Shown piece by piece: positions 1 through 8,928 of a stretch of DNA of 64,000 nt. Numbering within the stretch: position 1 is the first letter of the stretch; every line of letters begins with the position of its first letter. Source of the DNA: an uncultured Eubacterium sp. GTDB taxonomy: Bacteria > Bacillota > Clostridia > Lachnospirales > Lachnospiraceae. Below the pieces are notes generated by a model that was not told where the DNA came from, did no database searches, and worked only from the letters and a program-made list of their open reading frames with translations. Position numbers and translations under genes: made by a program. The stretch spans positions 91,837-155,836 of the forward strand of contig CAJUHV010000001.1 of the NCBI GenBank assembly GCA_910586445.1. The letters run 5' to 3'.

Positions 1-1251
1 AATACGCTGCAGGTCGTAAACAATATGGATCAGTGGACAGACGAAAAAGACCTGTCAAAAATATTAGAACAGCTGTCCACACAGGGTTCGTTCTGGGCTG
101 CCCTGCAGCTGCGCTCCCAAAAAGAAATCCTATATTCTGCCGGATCAGCAGCCGCACACTTTTTAGAGCTCGCAGACCAGATCGATACGACGCACCTTGC
201 CTGCGCGATTTTTTCCGTGCCGGCAGCTTCTTATTATCTCCAGCTGTCTGGGTCTTTTTATGTAGGAAAAGAAGCTTATTATCTGGATGCAGCATATGAC
301 ATATCCTCCGTCTACAATGCACGCATGCAGCAGCAGGACATCTATCAGCAGGTTTTTGCCATATTACTGGCTGCGTCTGCATGTTTTTCTTATATCCTCG
401 CGTTCTTTCTGACAAGGCCGCTTGCCCGCCTCTCAAAGGCTTCGCGTGAAATTGCCTCTGGCAATTATGACTACCGCAGCAATATCAAAAGCAATGATGA
501 GATCGGTGCCGTTTCAAAGGATTTTGACCTGATGGCTGACCACCTGCAGAGCGGCATAGAAGAACTGCAGGACTCTGTAGAGCGCCAGAGCCAGTTTATC
601 GGAAATTTTACCCATGAGCTTAAAACCCCTATGACGTCTATTATCGGCTACGCCGACCTGTTAAGAGGGCAGACGCTTTCTACAGAAGATCAGGCAGACG
701 CGGCAAAGTATATTTTTTCGGAAGGAAAACGCCTGGAGCAGCTGTCTTTGAAGCTGCTGGATATATTTGTGGCAGAGCATGAGACGCTGACGCTTGTAAA
801 AGCTGCCCCTTCTGACCTTATTTACAGTTATGTAGGTCATCTGCAGCCGATCATGGCGCGTGAAAAAATCACGCTGCTGTGTGAATGCGAGCCCGGCTAT
901 TGTATGCTGGATACCGATTTCTTCGGCTCACTTTTGGTAAATCTGATCGAGAATGCCAGAAAAGCACTGATCGGCGGCGGCAGGATCTCTGTCCGCTCCG
1001 AAATGACCGATGACGGCTGCCTTATTTTCATATCCGACACTGGAAAAGGAATCCCTGCCGATTCCATCACGCATATTACCGAAGCTTTTTACCGTGTGGA
1101 TAAAGCCCGCTCGCGTGCACAGGGCGGGGCCGGACTGGGCCTTACACTCTGTGCCAGGATCGCGCAGATGCATAATGGAACAATATCTTTTGAAAGCATA
1201 GAAGACCACGGCACAACCGTCACCGTACAACTAAAAGGAGGGCGTGCATGA
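1..1251 (+). CDS. Sensor histidine kinase, 5' end outside the window
   Basis: The reading frame is open from base 1, so the true start lies upstream; the first internal ATG is at 25. Numbering from that Met, the sequence shows part of an extracytoplasmic sensor region, a membrane segment near residues 109-130, a HAMP linker, a HisKA H-box (FTHELKTP, phospho-acceptor His near 197) and a HATPase_c domain with N box (NLIENA), G1 (DTGKGIP) and G2 (GGAGLGLTL). It should autophosphorylate and pass phosphate to a response regulator, probably encoded just upstream outside the window. Its stop overlaps the next ATG in an ATGA, so the two genes are translationally coupled and the downstream exported protein probably belongs to the same signalling unit. 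The signal sensed cannot be read from the sequence. Confidence 0.93.
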   Translation, partial: NTLQVVNNMDQWTDEKDLSKILEQLSTQGSFWAALQLRSQKEILYSAGSAAAHFLELADQIDTTHLACAIFSVPAASYYLQLSGSFYVGKEAYYLDAAYDISSVYNARMQQQDIYQQVFAILLAASACFSYILAFFLTRPLARLSKASREIASGNYDYRSNIKSNDEIGAVSKDFDLMADHLQSGIEELQDSVERQSQFIGNFTHELKTPMTSIIGYADLLRGQTLSTEDQADAAKYIFSEGKRLEQLSLKLLDIFVAEHETLTLVKAAPSDLIYSYVGHLQPIMAREKITLLCECEPGYCMLDTDFFGSLLVNLIENARKALIGGGRISVRSEMTDDGCLIFISDTGKGIPADSITHITEAFYRVDKARSRAQGGAGLGLTLCARIAQMHNGTISFESIEDHGTTVTVQLKGGRA

Positions 1252-2120
1252 AACGGATTATTGTAGCTGGCTTTTATCTTATACTGACACTGATCATATC
1301 AGCTGCCGGATTCTTTCTTCCCGCCAGCCTGTCTGCTTATCAGGATCAGCAGATCTTTGCCACCATTGAACATCCTTCCATTGAACCGATGGAATTCACA
1401 TACAGCTCCAGCCTTGTGGATACACTGCAGCTGTTTGCAAAAGGCTGCTATTTTGTAGATTATCCCCGCACAGGCAGCGTGCGCACTTCGGATGAAATAA
1501 CGCTGCTCGTAAAAGATGCGTTCCATCAGCTGGAAGACTATGGCATTGCTTTTCTTCCACCGGAGTCTTCTGCCGCCAGCTATAGTATATCTCTGCAGCT
1601 GGCCATTGCTTCAGAAGATGATAACGTCAAAGTATCCAGCATAGAAACAGACACTGTAGACAAACAATCCTCTGTCTCTTCAGATCCTGCCAAAAGACGA
1701 GACCTTTCGATCAGCAAATCAAATCAGGCTGCAGGCTCTTCTGATCTTACAACAGCGGTAATCTGGAACTGTTTCATCTACCATCCAGACGGATATCAGG
1801 CAGACATTAAAATAGATGATAAAAGCGGTAAAATTGTCGCCTTCTACCTGTCCACAGACCAGACCAGCTTTTCGATCAGCACGAAAAAGAATTTGAATCA
1901 GCTGGTCAAATTTTTCCGGCTCTTTTTACAGGATTATTATGAAATGAAAACAAAAGCCATACTTCAGAATACCGTACAGACAACTTACGGCATTTACGAT
2001 AAATCCGGCACCCAGCCTGCCATATTGGAGGCTGACTACACAATACAGCTCACGGAAGAATCCGGAAATTTAATCCAGATCCCGTTTTCTGTACGCTCTG
2101 AACATATGTCCTTAAACTAA
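1248..2120 (+). CDS. Exported or membrane-anchored protein of unknown function coupled to a histidine kinase
   Basis: A 290-residue protein I do not recognise. Residues 1-30 form a hydrophobic signal or anchor segment ending near LPASLSA; the rest is polar and probably extracytoplasmic. A serine-rich low-complexity stretch lies around residues 125-165. The start codon overlaps the kinase stop (ATGA) and an AGGAGGG-like site precedes it within the kinase gene. An exported protein coupled to a sensor kinase often modulates that kinase; this is inference from position only. No lipobox cysteine is visible, so it is not an obvious lipoprotein. Confidence 0.75.
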   Translation: MKRIIVAGFYLILTLIISAAGFFLPASLSAYQDQQIFATIEHPSIEPMEFTYSSSLVDTLQLFAKGCYFVDYPRTGSVRTSDEITLLVKDAFHQLEDYGIAFLPPESSAASYSISLQLAIASEDDNVKVSSIETDTVDKQSSVSSDPAKRRDLSISKSNQAAGSSDLTTAVIWNCFIYHPDGYQADIKIDDKSGKIVAFYLSTDQTSFSISTKKNLNQLVKFFRLFLQDYYEMKTKAILQNTVQTTYGIYDKSGTQPAILEADYTIQLTEESGNLIQIPFSVRSEHMSLN

Positions 2121-2267
2121 TTTATGACAAAATTCCTGATAAATGCCGAAAATATGCCAAAAAAATACAATTTATTCGCATCTATCTATTATGGTTAAGA
2201 TATAGATTCCGATAACTATATAGAGTATTTTTACCCTAAATGCTCTTACGAGAAAGCGAGGTAATAC

Positions 2268-3611
2268 ATGCGTACAAGAGAAAAGCCACCATGCAATACA
2301 TATGAAGCAGCAAAGAAGGAAGATCCAGCACTCAGCCAGGTCAAAAGCAAAAGTAAAAATAACAGGCGGACAAACAGCTGTTATGCTAAAAAGAGAAGCC
2401 TTGCCGCAGGCAGCCGGAAAAAACGCCTCCGCCAGCTCTGGCTCAAATGCACGCTTTCCGCAGCCGTATTTACACTTACACTGACAGCTGCTGCCGGCTG
2501 GCAGATTTTAAAAACACGATTCAGCAGCTGGGAGGATTTTTCGGCCAGAGCAACGACACTGCTCCTTTCAGATGCCGACATAACCCCAAAACTGCTGCTG
2601 CCGGATTCCAGTGTTTCCGGTGAACCCAAGAAAGCAAGCGGATCTAAAAAAGCCTTTCCGGCTGATGACGGCCCCGGTGCCAGCGATTCCCTAGAATCAG
2701 ACGGCACATCAGATTCCAAGGATTTATCAGCTGCACCAGATTCAGCAAAGACTGATGCGGCACAAAATGCCGGCGGTTCACTGAAATCAGACACCCCGCT
2801 GAAATCCAAGGGCCGGTCCGAATCAGACGACGACATGCATTCAAAAGATTCGTCTGAATCCAATGTATGGATGTATTCTAAAAATACACCGGAGTCTGAC
2901 AGACTGCCGGACTCCATCGTTTCTTCGGAATCTTTTGCCGAGCCGGATTCTTTTGAGACATCCGATTCCGATCTGTTAAAGCAGGAACAGATCGCAGACA
3001 CTACCGCCGACGTAGAGGAAATCGAGCATATTGCCTCCGTGTCCGATGACTGGAACCTGCTTCTTGTAAATCCGTGGAATCTGATTCCTGATGATTATAA
3101 GATCAACCTTGCTCCGCTGCCAAACGGACATTTTATCGACCAGCGCTGCTACAATGAATTGATGGAAATGCTGGAGGACTGCCGGGCTGCCGGCCTGTCT
3201 CCGCTGATCTGCTCATCGTACCGCACGCAGGCAAAACAGGAATCGCTGTTTCAAGAGCGCATTGACGAACTGACCGCACAGGGCTATTCCCAAAAAGACG
3301 CCCGCGAAAAAGCAGCAACCTCTGTTGCCCGTCCGGGAACCAGCGAGCATCAGGCAGGACTGGCTGTCGATCTGGTAGACAGCAGCTATCAATTTCTAAA
3401 TTCGTCACAGGAATATACAAAGGTACAGCAGTGGCTGATGGAAAACAGCTGGAAATACGGATTTATCCTGCGCTATCCGAGCACAAAGAGCAGCCTCACC
3501 GGGATTATTTATGAACCATGGCATTATCGGTATGTCGGAAAAGAAGCCGCCGAAGAAATCTACAAGCGCGGCATCTGTCTGGAAGAATATCTGGCAGAAC
3601 ATTTTAAGTAA
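2268..3611 (+). CDS. VanY-like D-alanyl-D-alanine carboxypeptidase (M15B) on a Ser/Asp-rich stalk
   Basis: The C-terminal 170 residues carry the M15B signature: SYRTQ, the zinc and catalytic motif SEHQAGLAVD (near residue 358) and EPWHYRYVG (near residue 417). Such enzymes remove the terminal D-Ala from peptidoglycan stem peptides. The N-terminus is basic, followed by one membrane segment at about residues 60-80, then a stalk of about 150 residues very rich in Ser, Asp and Lys (many SD, SES and PDS steps) that would hold the peptidase away from the membrane. An AGCGAGG-type site precedes the ATG. The gene is separate from the kinase pair (147 bp gap) but lies on the same strand. A link to glycopeptide resistance is not supported: no vanHAX genes are present. 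Confidence 0.9.
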   Translation: MRTREKPPCNTYEAAKKEDPALSQVKSKSKNNRRTNSCYAKKRSLAAGSRKKRLRQLWLKCTLSAAVFTLTLTAAAGWQILKTRFSSWEDFSARATTLLLSDADITPKLLLPDSSVSGEPKKASGSKKAFPADDGPGASDSLESDGTSDSKDLSAAPDSAKTDAAQNAGGSLKSDTPLKSKGRSESDDDMHSKDSSESNVWMYSKNTPESDRLPDSIVSSESFAEPDSFETSDSDLLKQEQIADTTADVEEIEHIASVSDDWNLLLVNPWNLIPDDYKINLAPLPNGHFIDQRCYNELMEMLEDCRAAGLSPLICSSYRTQAKQESLFQERIDELTAQGYSQKDAREKAATSVARPGTSEHQAGLAVDLVDSSYQFLNSSQEYTKVQQWLMENSWKYGFILRYPSTKSSLTGIIYEPWHYRYVGKEAAEEIYKRGICLEEYLAEHFK

Positions 3612-3627
3612 ATTCGTATAATACAAA

Positions 3628-3658
3628 GCCGGAACAGCTGATGATCAGCGGTTCCGGC
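3628..3658. terminator. Convergent terminator hairpin between the VanY-like and HPr-like genes
   Basis: GCCGGAAC pairs with GTTCCGGC, and the interior GCTGAT/ATCAGC pairs as well, leaving a tiny loop. Short T-rich tracts follow on both strands. It lies between two convergent genes and probably ends both transcripts. Confidence 0.75.
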
Positions 3659-3698
3659 AGCTTCTTTATACGTTCTAATAATCTGTACTCTGTGAAAA

Positions 3699-3923
3699 CT
3701 AGGCGATTGCGTATTTTTGTACAATGCTGTCAAACTTTTGGTCATCTCCGGCATAGGAGACCTTCAAATCATTCATCAGCAGTCCGAGCATGCCTAAAAA
3801 GGATTTTGCATCAATAAATACATGCCTGCATATGACATTAATATCAAAATCACACTTCTCTGCTGCACTTACAAACTCGCGTACATCTTTTGCTTCGTTT
3901 AAACGGATCATCTTTTCTTTCAT
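3699..3923 (-). CDS. HPr-like phosphocarrier family protein, lacking the usual active-site histidine
   Basis: About 74 residues. The pattern VREFVSAAEKCDFDI...VFIDAKSFLGMLGLLMNDLKVSY matches the C-terminal two thirds of the HPr fold (the DAKSIMGIL-like helix). The N-terminal NxHGLHARPA motif with phosphorylatable His-15 is absent, so it is a divergent HPr homologue that probably cannot carry PTS phosphate, a type I know from Clostridia. A GGAAAGGA ribosome binding site fits the ATG ending at 3923 better than the upstream ATG codons at 3935-3947, which overlap it. A TATAAT on the minus strand at 4070-4075 may be its -10 box. It stands alone. Confidence 0.75.
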   Translation of the reverse strand: MKEKMIRLNEAKDVREFVSAAEKCDFDINVICRHVFIDAKSFLGMLGLLMNDLKVSYAGDDQKFDSIVQKYAIA

Positions 3924-4399
3924 ACTTTTACTCATCCTTTCCATCAACAGTATTTACATAAATCGTAATCTTATTCTGTAAATGAAACCTACCTGCAGCT
4001 TATACCAGGCAACAAGCAGCATGCCGCATATGAGTATACACACCTGACTCTTACTCATATACACTTTCTATTATATACGGTACAAACTGCAATCGTTATC
4101 AGCTGCTATGTGCATTATTCCATGTTCTTTCATATTTGTCAAATTTTACTTGATAGAAATATCGGACAAAATTTTGTTTTAATTAACCATTATTTATGCA
4201 GATCTGCATTTATTATTTTTAAAAAATATTCTTTTTCTATCCCAATTTTTAAAAAATTGACGAATCCCTCTCGTGAATTTGCATAATGCCGTATAAAATT
4301 TAAAAATATTTTTGTTGTTTTGCATAGAATAAATGCGATAAAATAAAAGAAAACTACTGCAAAACAGCAGGAAATTAACAAAAAGGGAGGAAATTCATA
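3924..4399. other. AT-rich intergenic region between divergent genes
   Basis: No gene is seen in 476 bases. It holds an 8-bp inverted repeat (TATGAGTA at 4029-4036, TACTCATA at 4052-4059), a minus-strand TATAAT at 4070-4075 pointing to the HPr-like gene, and a plus-strand candidate promoter TTGTTT (4315-4320), 18 bases, TAAAAT (4339-4344) pointing to the sugar-binding protein. These promoter calls are weak. Confidence 0.4.
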
Positions 4400-5647
4400 A
4401 TGAAGAAAAATTTTATAATGAAAAGCTTTTTTATAACGAAAAAAAACTTAGCCGGCATATTACTATGCACTGCCCTGGCAGCTTCAGCACTGGCAGGCTG
4501 CGGGGATCGGGAAAAAGACAATACGCAGAACGATACTTCTTCTGATGATACAGACAATACGCAGAGCGATACCTCTTCTGATGATACAGACAATGATGCA
4601 CAAGATTCCGCCGCGGATGACGAAAGCAGCAAAATCGGCATCTCTATGCCGTCACAGGCTCTGGAACGCTGGAATCGTGACGGTGCTTATCTGGAAGAAC
4701 AATTTAAAAAAGCAGGCTTTGAAACGATCCTCACCTATTCTGATGACGACGCCAAAAAGCAGGCAGAAGATATCCAGAATATGCTTTCTGCCGACGTAGA
4801 CCTGCTCGTAATCGCAGCCATCGACGACAGCACGCTAGATCCTGTTCTGGACGCAGCCTCTCTTGCAGATGTACCGGTCATTGCATATGACCGCCTGATC
4901 GAGAATGAAGCCGTATCTTATTATGTATCTTTTGATAACTATGCTGTCGGCAGAATGCAGGGTGAATTTATCACGGAGTACCTGGATCTGGAAAATGCAA
5001 GCGATGAAGTATACAATATGGAAATCACTGCCGGCGACCCTGCCGACCACAATGCCGCCCAATACTATCAGGGTGCCATCGACGTCTTACAGCCATATAT
5101 GGACAGAGGCACCTTAAACATTGTATCCGGCCAGACTGACTTTGACAACGTTGCCACCCCTGCATGGAGCACAAAACATGCACAGTCAAGGGCACAGAAT
5201 TTATTATCCTCCTATTATGCAGATGGAACGCAGCTTGACGTATGGCTCTGCTCCAATGATTCGACTGCCCTGGGCATTACACAGGCTCTTGCAGCGGGCT
5301 ATGCCGGCTCAAATCCTATCCTGATTACCGGCCAGGACGGCGACGAAGCGAATTTAAAAAACATAGCAGACGATATCCAGACCATGACTGTTTTTAAAAA
5401 TCTAAGCGACGAAGCCGTTGTAACATTCCGTGTGGCAGAAGCCATCTTAACGGGCGGTGCGGCTGACGAATCCCTGATTTCCAGCCTGGGAATCAAATGT
5501 ACCTATGAGGACAGCGAAGAGAATACATGCCCGTCCTTCCTGCTGGAGCCGGTCATCATTACAAAAGACAACCTGCAGGATCTGGCTGATACCGGACTTT
5601 ATACAATGGGCGACGATGGATATCTGTCATCAGCCGCCAAACGATAG
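4400..5647 (+). CDS. ChvE-type multiple-sugar ABC transporter substrate-binding lipoprotein
   Basis: A lipoprotein signal ends at a lipobox LAGC (Cys 34), after an AAGGGAGG ribosome site and ATG. The next 40 residues are an acidic linker with an 11-residue repeat (DTSSDDTDNTQ). From residue 75 the sequence is a periplasmic-binding-protein type I fold: KIGISMP, the ring-stacking region, AIDDSTLDPVLDAA, PVIAYDRLI, SFDNYAVGRMQGE and the ITGQDGDEANL hinge, as in ChvE/XylF family sugar receptors. It should bind an aldose outside the membrane. No sugar permease or ATPase gene is next to it, so it is an orphan: it may share a distant transporter or serve as a chemosensory or signalling receptor. Terminated at 5696-5725. 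Confidence 0.9.
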   Translation: MKKNFIMKSFFITKKNLAGILLCTALAASALAGCGDREKDNTQNDTSSDDTDNTQSDTSSDDTDNDAQDSAADDESSKIGISMPSQALERWNRDGAYLEEQFKKAGFETILTYSDDDAKKQAEDIQNMLSADVDLLVIAAIDDSTLDPVLDAASLADVPVIAYDRLIENEAVSYYVSFDNYAVGRMQGEFITEYLDLENASDEVYNMEITAGDPADHNAAQYYQGAIDVLQPYMDRGTLNIVSGQTDFDNVATPAWSTKHAQSRAQNLLSSYYADGTQLDVWLCSNDSTALGITQALAAGYAGSNPILITGQDGDEANLKNIADDIQTMTVFKNLSDEAVVTFRVAEAILTGGAADESLISSLGIKCTYEDSEENTCPSFLLEPVIITKDNLQDLADTGLYTMGDDGYLSSAAKR

Positions 5648-5651
5648 AAAG

Positions 5652-5682
5652 CACGCTGCGCGAACTTTCTATTGTCATGAAT
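5652..5682. repeat. Lone copy of the 46-bp repeat unit core
   Basis: These 31 bases match the first 31 bases of the tandem unit at 16673-16886 except for one swapped dinucleotide (GA for AG). With the preceding bases, ATAGAAAG and CTTTCTAT form an 8-bp stem. It sits just after the stop codon of the sugar-binding protein and just before its terminator. Confidence 0.75.
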
Positions 5683-5695
5683 AATGCGTGACAAA

Positions 5696-5725
5696 AGAGC
5701 GGGCAGGCCCGCTCTTTCTATATTT
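5696..5725. terminator. Rho-independent terminator of the sugar-binding protein gene
   Basis: AGAGCGGGC and GCCCGCTCT pair around an AG loop, followed by TTCTATATTTTTATTT on the plus strand. The minus-strand helicase gene ends at 5730, and the A-rich flank on the other side may let the hairpin work in both directions. Confidence 0.85.
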
Positions 5726-5729
5726 TTAT

Positions 5730-8111
5730 TTATATATTCCAAAATTCCTGCAGCTTATGCGCCACATTATTGATGCTGCATACCTGGCAGCTGCTCCATT
5801 CCCTCGGAAACAGGGCGCGGTATTCCCTCCGCAGGAACCGTTCGTCTAACAGCTCGATCACGCCGATATCCGATACGGTACGGATCACGCGCCCCGCTGC
5901 CTGCAGCACTTTATTCATGCCTGGAAAGCGGTATGCATAATCAAAGCCGCTGCCGCAGCGCTGATCATAAAACTGCCTTAATATTTCCCGCTCGTTTCCG
6001 ACCTGCGGCAGGCCCGTGCCGATGATCAAAGCGCCGATCAGCTGCTCCTGCTTTAAATCTATGCCTTCTCCAAAAATACCGCCCATAATACAAAACGCGG
6101 CCATGGAGTTTTCCCGCTCTTTTGTAAATTCCGCTAAAAAGCTCTCCCTGTCAGATTCTATCATGCCGCTCTGCTGCACAATGCTGTCAATCGGGATGTG
6201 TGTATGCGCAGTCTTTTCCAAAAAACATCCATACACGTCTTCCATCATCCGGTAAGACGGAAAAAATACGATATAATTGCCTTTTTTCTGTAAGGCTGTC
6301 TGGTAAATGTATTCTGCCATGCGCTCATATTCTTCTTCGCTGCGGCGCGTATACCTGCTCGTCACATCGCTCCCGATCAATAACAGCTGCTGCTGCGGGC
6401 GGAATACTGTCTCGGCATATATGGCATAATTATCTTCTCTCGTACTTAACAGGCTCTTATAATACTGGATCGGCAGCAGCGTTGCAGAAAAAAAGATGGT
6501 ACTGTGCCCTTTATCCAGCCGCTGCTGCAGATTTCTGGAAGGATCGACGCAGTACAGCTTGATCCGAAAACGCTCGTTTTCATGCTCTGAGTAAATTACA
6601 TAGTTATCGTCTAAGATCTCACTTACATCCAGAAATCTGCGCACCTGAAAATATAACTCAAGTACTGCCTCCCTGTCCTCAAACTCACGGTATTTCTGTA
6701 AAAATTTTTCATATTCTGCACTTAAACGCATCAATGCCGTTACAAGGACAGATATGTTTTTGTGATACTGGTACTGCTCACATTCCCGCTTGTAATCAAG
6801 CAGGATTTTGTTACATTTATTCAGCTCTCCTGCCAGACGGACGCTGCGTTTTTTCACTATTTTTTTTACAGCCAGAAAATCCTCTTTATACAGTACGGCA
6901 CTATACATCTCCCTGCCGCGCTCTATAAGATTGTGCGCTTCATCGACCAGAAACAGATAATCGCCCCGGACGCCTTCCGAAAAGAAACGTTTTAAATAAA
7001 CCTTTGGATCAAATACATAGTTGTAATCACAAATAATATTGTCCACCCACGACGCCGTATCCAGGCATAGTTCGAACGGACAGACCATATGCTTTTGTGC
7101 CTGCTCGATAATAAGCTCCCTCGTAAACATGTCCGCCTGCTGTAACAGCTGAAAAACCGCGTCGTTTACCCGGTCAAAATGCCCCTTTGCATACGGACAG
7201 GCATCCGGGTTGCATGTAGTTTCTTCCATCATGCATAATTTCTCTTTTGCAGTAATCTGCACGGTCTTTGCACGGTATCCCTGCGCGTAAAATATGTCCA
7301 GCGTTTCTTTTGCCACAGCTGCCGTTATCGTTTTTGCAGTCAGGTAAAAGATCTTGTCCCCATAGCCCTCCCCGACCGCCTTCAGCGCCGGAAACAGCGT
7401 AGAAATCGTCTTTCCTGTTCCGGTCGGTGCCTGTATAAACAGATTCTTTTGACGCAGGATCGTCCGATAGACACCGCTGACCAGATCCTTCTGCCCTTTT
7501 CGGTATGGAAACGGAAATTCCAGCATTTTAATCGAATGCTGGCGGATCTTGTGCTGCTCATATTGAAACTGTGCCCATTTTTTATATTCCTGCATAAGGG
7601 ACAAAAACCAATGCTCCAGCTCATCAAACGCATATCGGATATAAAAATAGCGAACCTCTTCTGTATCCAGATTCGCATAAGTCATCCGTACGCCGATTTC
7701 CTGCACATGATTTTGAACCGCATAAATAAATGCATAGCATTTTGCCTGTGCCAGGTGAACTGACACAGGCTCTGTCATCTGGCTGATATCAAAAAAGACG
7801 CCTTTGATCTCGTCTATTGTAACAGCGCATATTTTTTCTGTCTGATCCTGCCCATTGAAATCGAACTGCTCAGATACGATCAGGCCGTCTGCCCTGCCTT
7901 CTAAAATAATCGTATAATGTTCTTCCACAAACTCCATTTTCAGCGGAACTTCTGCCTGATAAGCGCTGCCGGCGAGCTTCTGCAGCCTGCGGTGCATCCT
8001 GCTCCCCCGCTGCATGGCCTCTGCCTGCATGCCGGTTGTCTGGCGGTTATCAATGCTGCCGCTGCGCAGGATAAATTCCACCAGATTACGCACGGATATT
8101 TTAATGACCAT
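5730..8111 (-). CDS. DinG/XPD-class DNA helicase with N-terminal PD-(D/E)XK nuclease-like domain
   Basis: A 793-residue superfamily 2 helicase. Residues 1-170 resemble the Cas4/AddB-like nuclease fold (GRADGL, then IDEIKG with the E-x-K motif). From residue 215 come Walker A (APTGTGKTIST), a cysteine-containing insert (C-MMEETTC-NPDAC-P and MVCPFELC) typical of the XPD iron-sulfur domain, a DEAH box (VDEAHNL), the SATLLP motif and a C-terminal helicase domain ending with AAGRVIRTVSD. It is expected to unwind damaged or structured DNA 5' to 3', with a possible attached nuclease. The start lies 8 bases after the phosphatase stop, and an AGAGG site overlaps that gene's end, so the two form an operon. 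Cellular role not determinable here. Confidence 0.88.
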   Translation of the reverse strand: MVIKISVRNLVEFILRSGSIDNRQTTGMQAEAMQRGSRMHRRLQKLAGSAYQAEVPLKMEFVEEHYTIILEGRADGLIVSEQFDFNGQDQTEKICAVTIDEIKGVFFDISQMTEPVSVHLAQAKCYAFIYAVQNHVQEIGVRMTYANLDTEEVRYFYIRYAFDELEHWFLSLMQEYKKWAQFQYEQHKIRQHSIKMLEFPFPYRKGQKDLVSGVYRTILRQKNLFIQAPTGTGKTISTLFPALKAVGEGYGDKIFYLTAKTITAAVAKETLDIFYAQGYRAKTVQITAKEKLCMMEETTCNPDACPYAKGHFDRVNDAVFQLLQQADMFTRELIIEQAQKHMVCPFELCLDTASWVDNIICDYNYVFDPKVYLKRFFSEGVRGDYLFLVDEAHNLIERGREMYSAVLYKEDFLAVKKIVKKRSVRLAGELNKCNKILLDYKRECEQYQYHKNISVLVTALMRLSAEYEKFLQKYREFEDREAVLELYFQVRRFLDVSEILDDNYVIYSEHENERFRIKLYCVDPSRNLQQRLDKGHSTIFFSATLLPIQYYKSLLSTREDNYAIYAETVFRPQQQLLLIGSDVTSRYTRRSEEEYERMAEYIYQTALQKKGNYIVFFPSYRMMEDVYGCFLEKTAHTHIPIDSIVQQSGMIESDRESFLAEFTKERENSMAAFCIMGGIFGEGIDLKQEQLIGALIIGTGLPQVGNEREILRQFYDQRCGSGFDYAYRFPGMNKVLQAAGRVIRTVSDIGVIELLDERFLRREYRALFPREWSSCQVCSINNVAHKLQEFWNI

Positions 8112-8116
8112 CGTAT

Positions 8117-8845
8117 TTAATCATGCCTCTGTGAAGCATTCTCGTACTGCTCACAGAACCGTGCTGAAAATGACGGCAGTTCTCCCGCAGCGGTCAGATG
8201 CGACACATCGCCAAAGCTGCTCATCCGAAAATACGCGATTCCTCTGCGGCGCTCCTCTGTAATCAATGTTGTCACCGAGGACGGCGCTGCGCAGGTGCCA
8301 TGCCACAGAATCATCGGAGAAACACCCAGCAGGTGGCTCAGCAGCACACATTCCAGACCAAAGTGGCAGAAAAATGCAATGGTATCTGAACTGCCCCGCT
8401 CCACGCGGTAATAATTTCCTTCACGCACATATCCGTGCCGTGCCAGTACGCCGTCAAGGGAATCTGCGACCCAGGCATATTCCTCCTGTACGTTCCCGCT
8501 TTTCATTGCATCAATGCTGCTCCATGCATCTTTATCATAGCATTCCCTGATCTTCGTCCAGTCCTGCGGCAGCCAGTCCCAAGCAATCGACCCGCCTTCC
8601 TTATCCGGCCTGCGGATACACGGTGCAAACTCACGCAGCCACTCACATACTTCAGCCTCCTGTGCCATCTTTTTTAAGGAAACGCCTGCCGTATCCCTCG
8701 CCCTGCCGAGCGGCGATACATATATTTTTTGTATATCCATCTTGGAAATCCGGCCTGCGAGCAGCTCTGCCTCTTTCCAGCCCTGGCTTGTCAGCGAATC
8801 AGCTTCATAATCTGGATCTGCGTGCCTGATAATTAGTATTTTCAT
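8117..8845 (-). CDS. Histidine phosphatase family protein (phosphoglycerate mutase-like)
   Basis: 242 residues. It opens with KILIIRHADPDYE, the RHG-like motif with the phospho-accepting His, followed by SLTSQGWKEAELLA and YVSPLGRARDTA. A second catalytic region, CHFGLECVLLSHLLGV, carries the second His. I chose the ATG at 8845 because an AGGAG site lies 8 bases upstream; the frame stays open to 8890 but without a good ribosome site. The family includes small-molecule and protein phosphatases, and the substrate is not predictable. It is first in a two-gene operon with the helicase. Confidence 0.88.
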   Translation of the reverse strand: MKILIIRHADPDYEADSLTSQGWKEAELLAGRISKMDIQKIYVSPLGRARDTAGVSLKKMAQEAEVCEWLREFAPCIRRPDKEGGSIAWDWLPQDWTKIRECYDKDAWSSIDAMKSGNVQEEYAWVADSLDGVLARHGYVREGNYYRVERGSSDTIAFFCHFGLECVLLSHLLGVSPMILWHGTCAAPSSVTTLITEERRRGIAYFRMSSFGDVSHLTAAGELPSFSARFCEQYENASQRHD

Positions 8846-8928
8846 TGTGTAATCTCCTAAATGCTTTCTGAATCCAAATAATACTATCAAATATTATAGC
8901 ATCTGCTGCTGCGCCAGGCAACCCAAAA

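Noticed and set aside
2381..3001. 206-residue minus-strand ORF opposite the VanY-like gene
   Set aside because: It is antisense to the Ser/Asp codon-rich stalk; its Ser/Asp/Glu composition mirrors that repeat, it lacks a ribosome site, and the plus-strand gene is well supported.
2268..3611. Vancomycin resistance cluster
   Set aside because: Only a VanY-type peptidase is present; vanH, a D-Ala-D-Lac ligase and vanX are absent.
3699..3923. Active HPr phosphocarrier
   Set aside because: The His-15 motif is missing, so PTS phosphotransfer is not supported, although the fold appears related.
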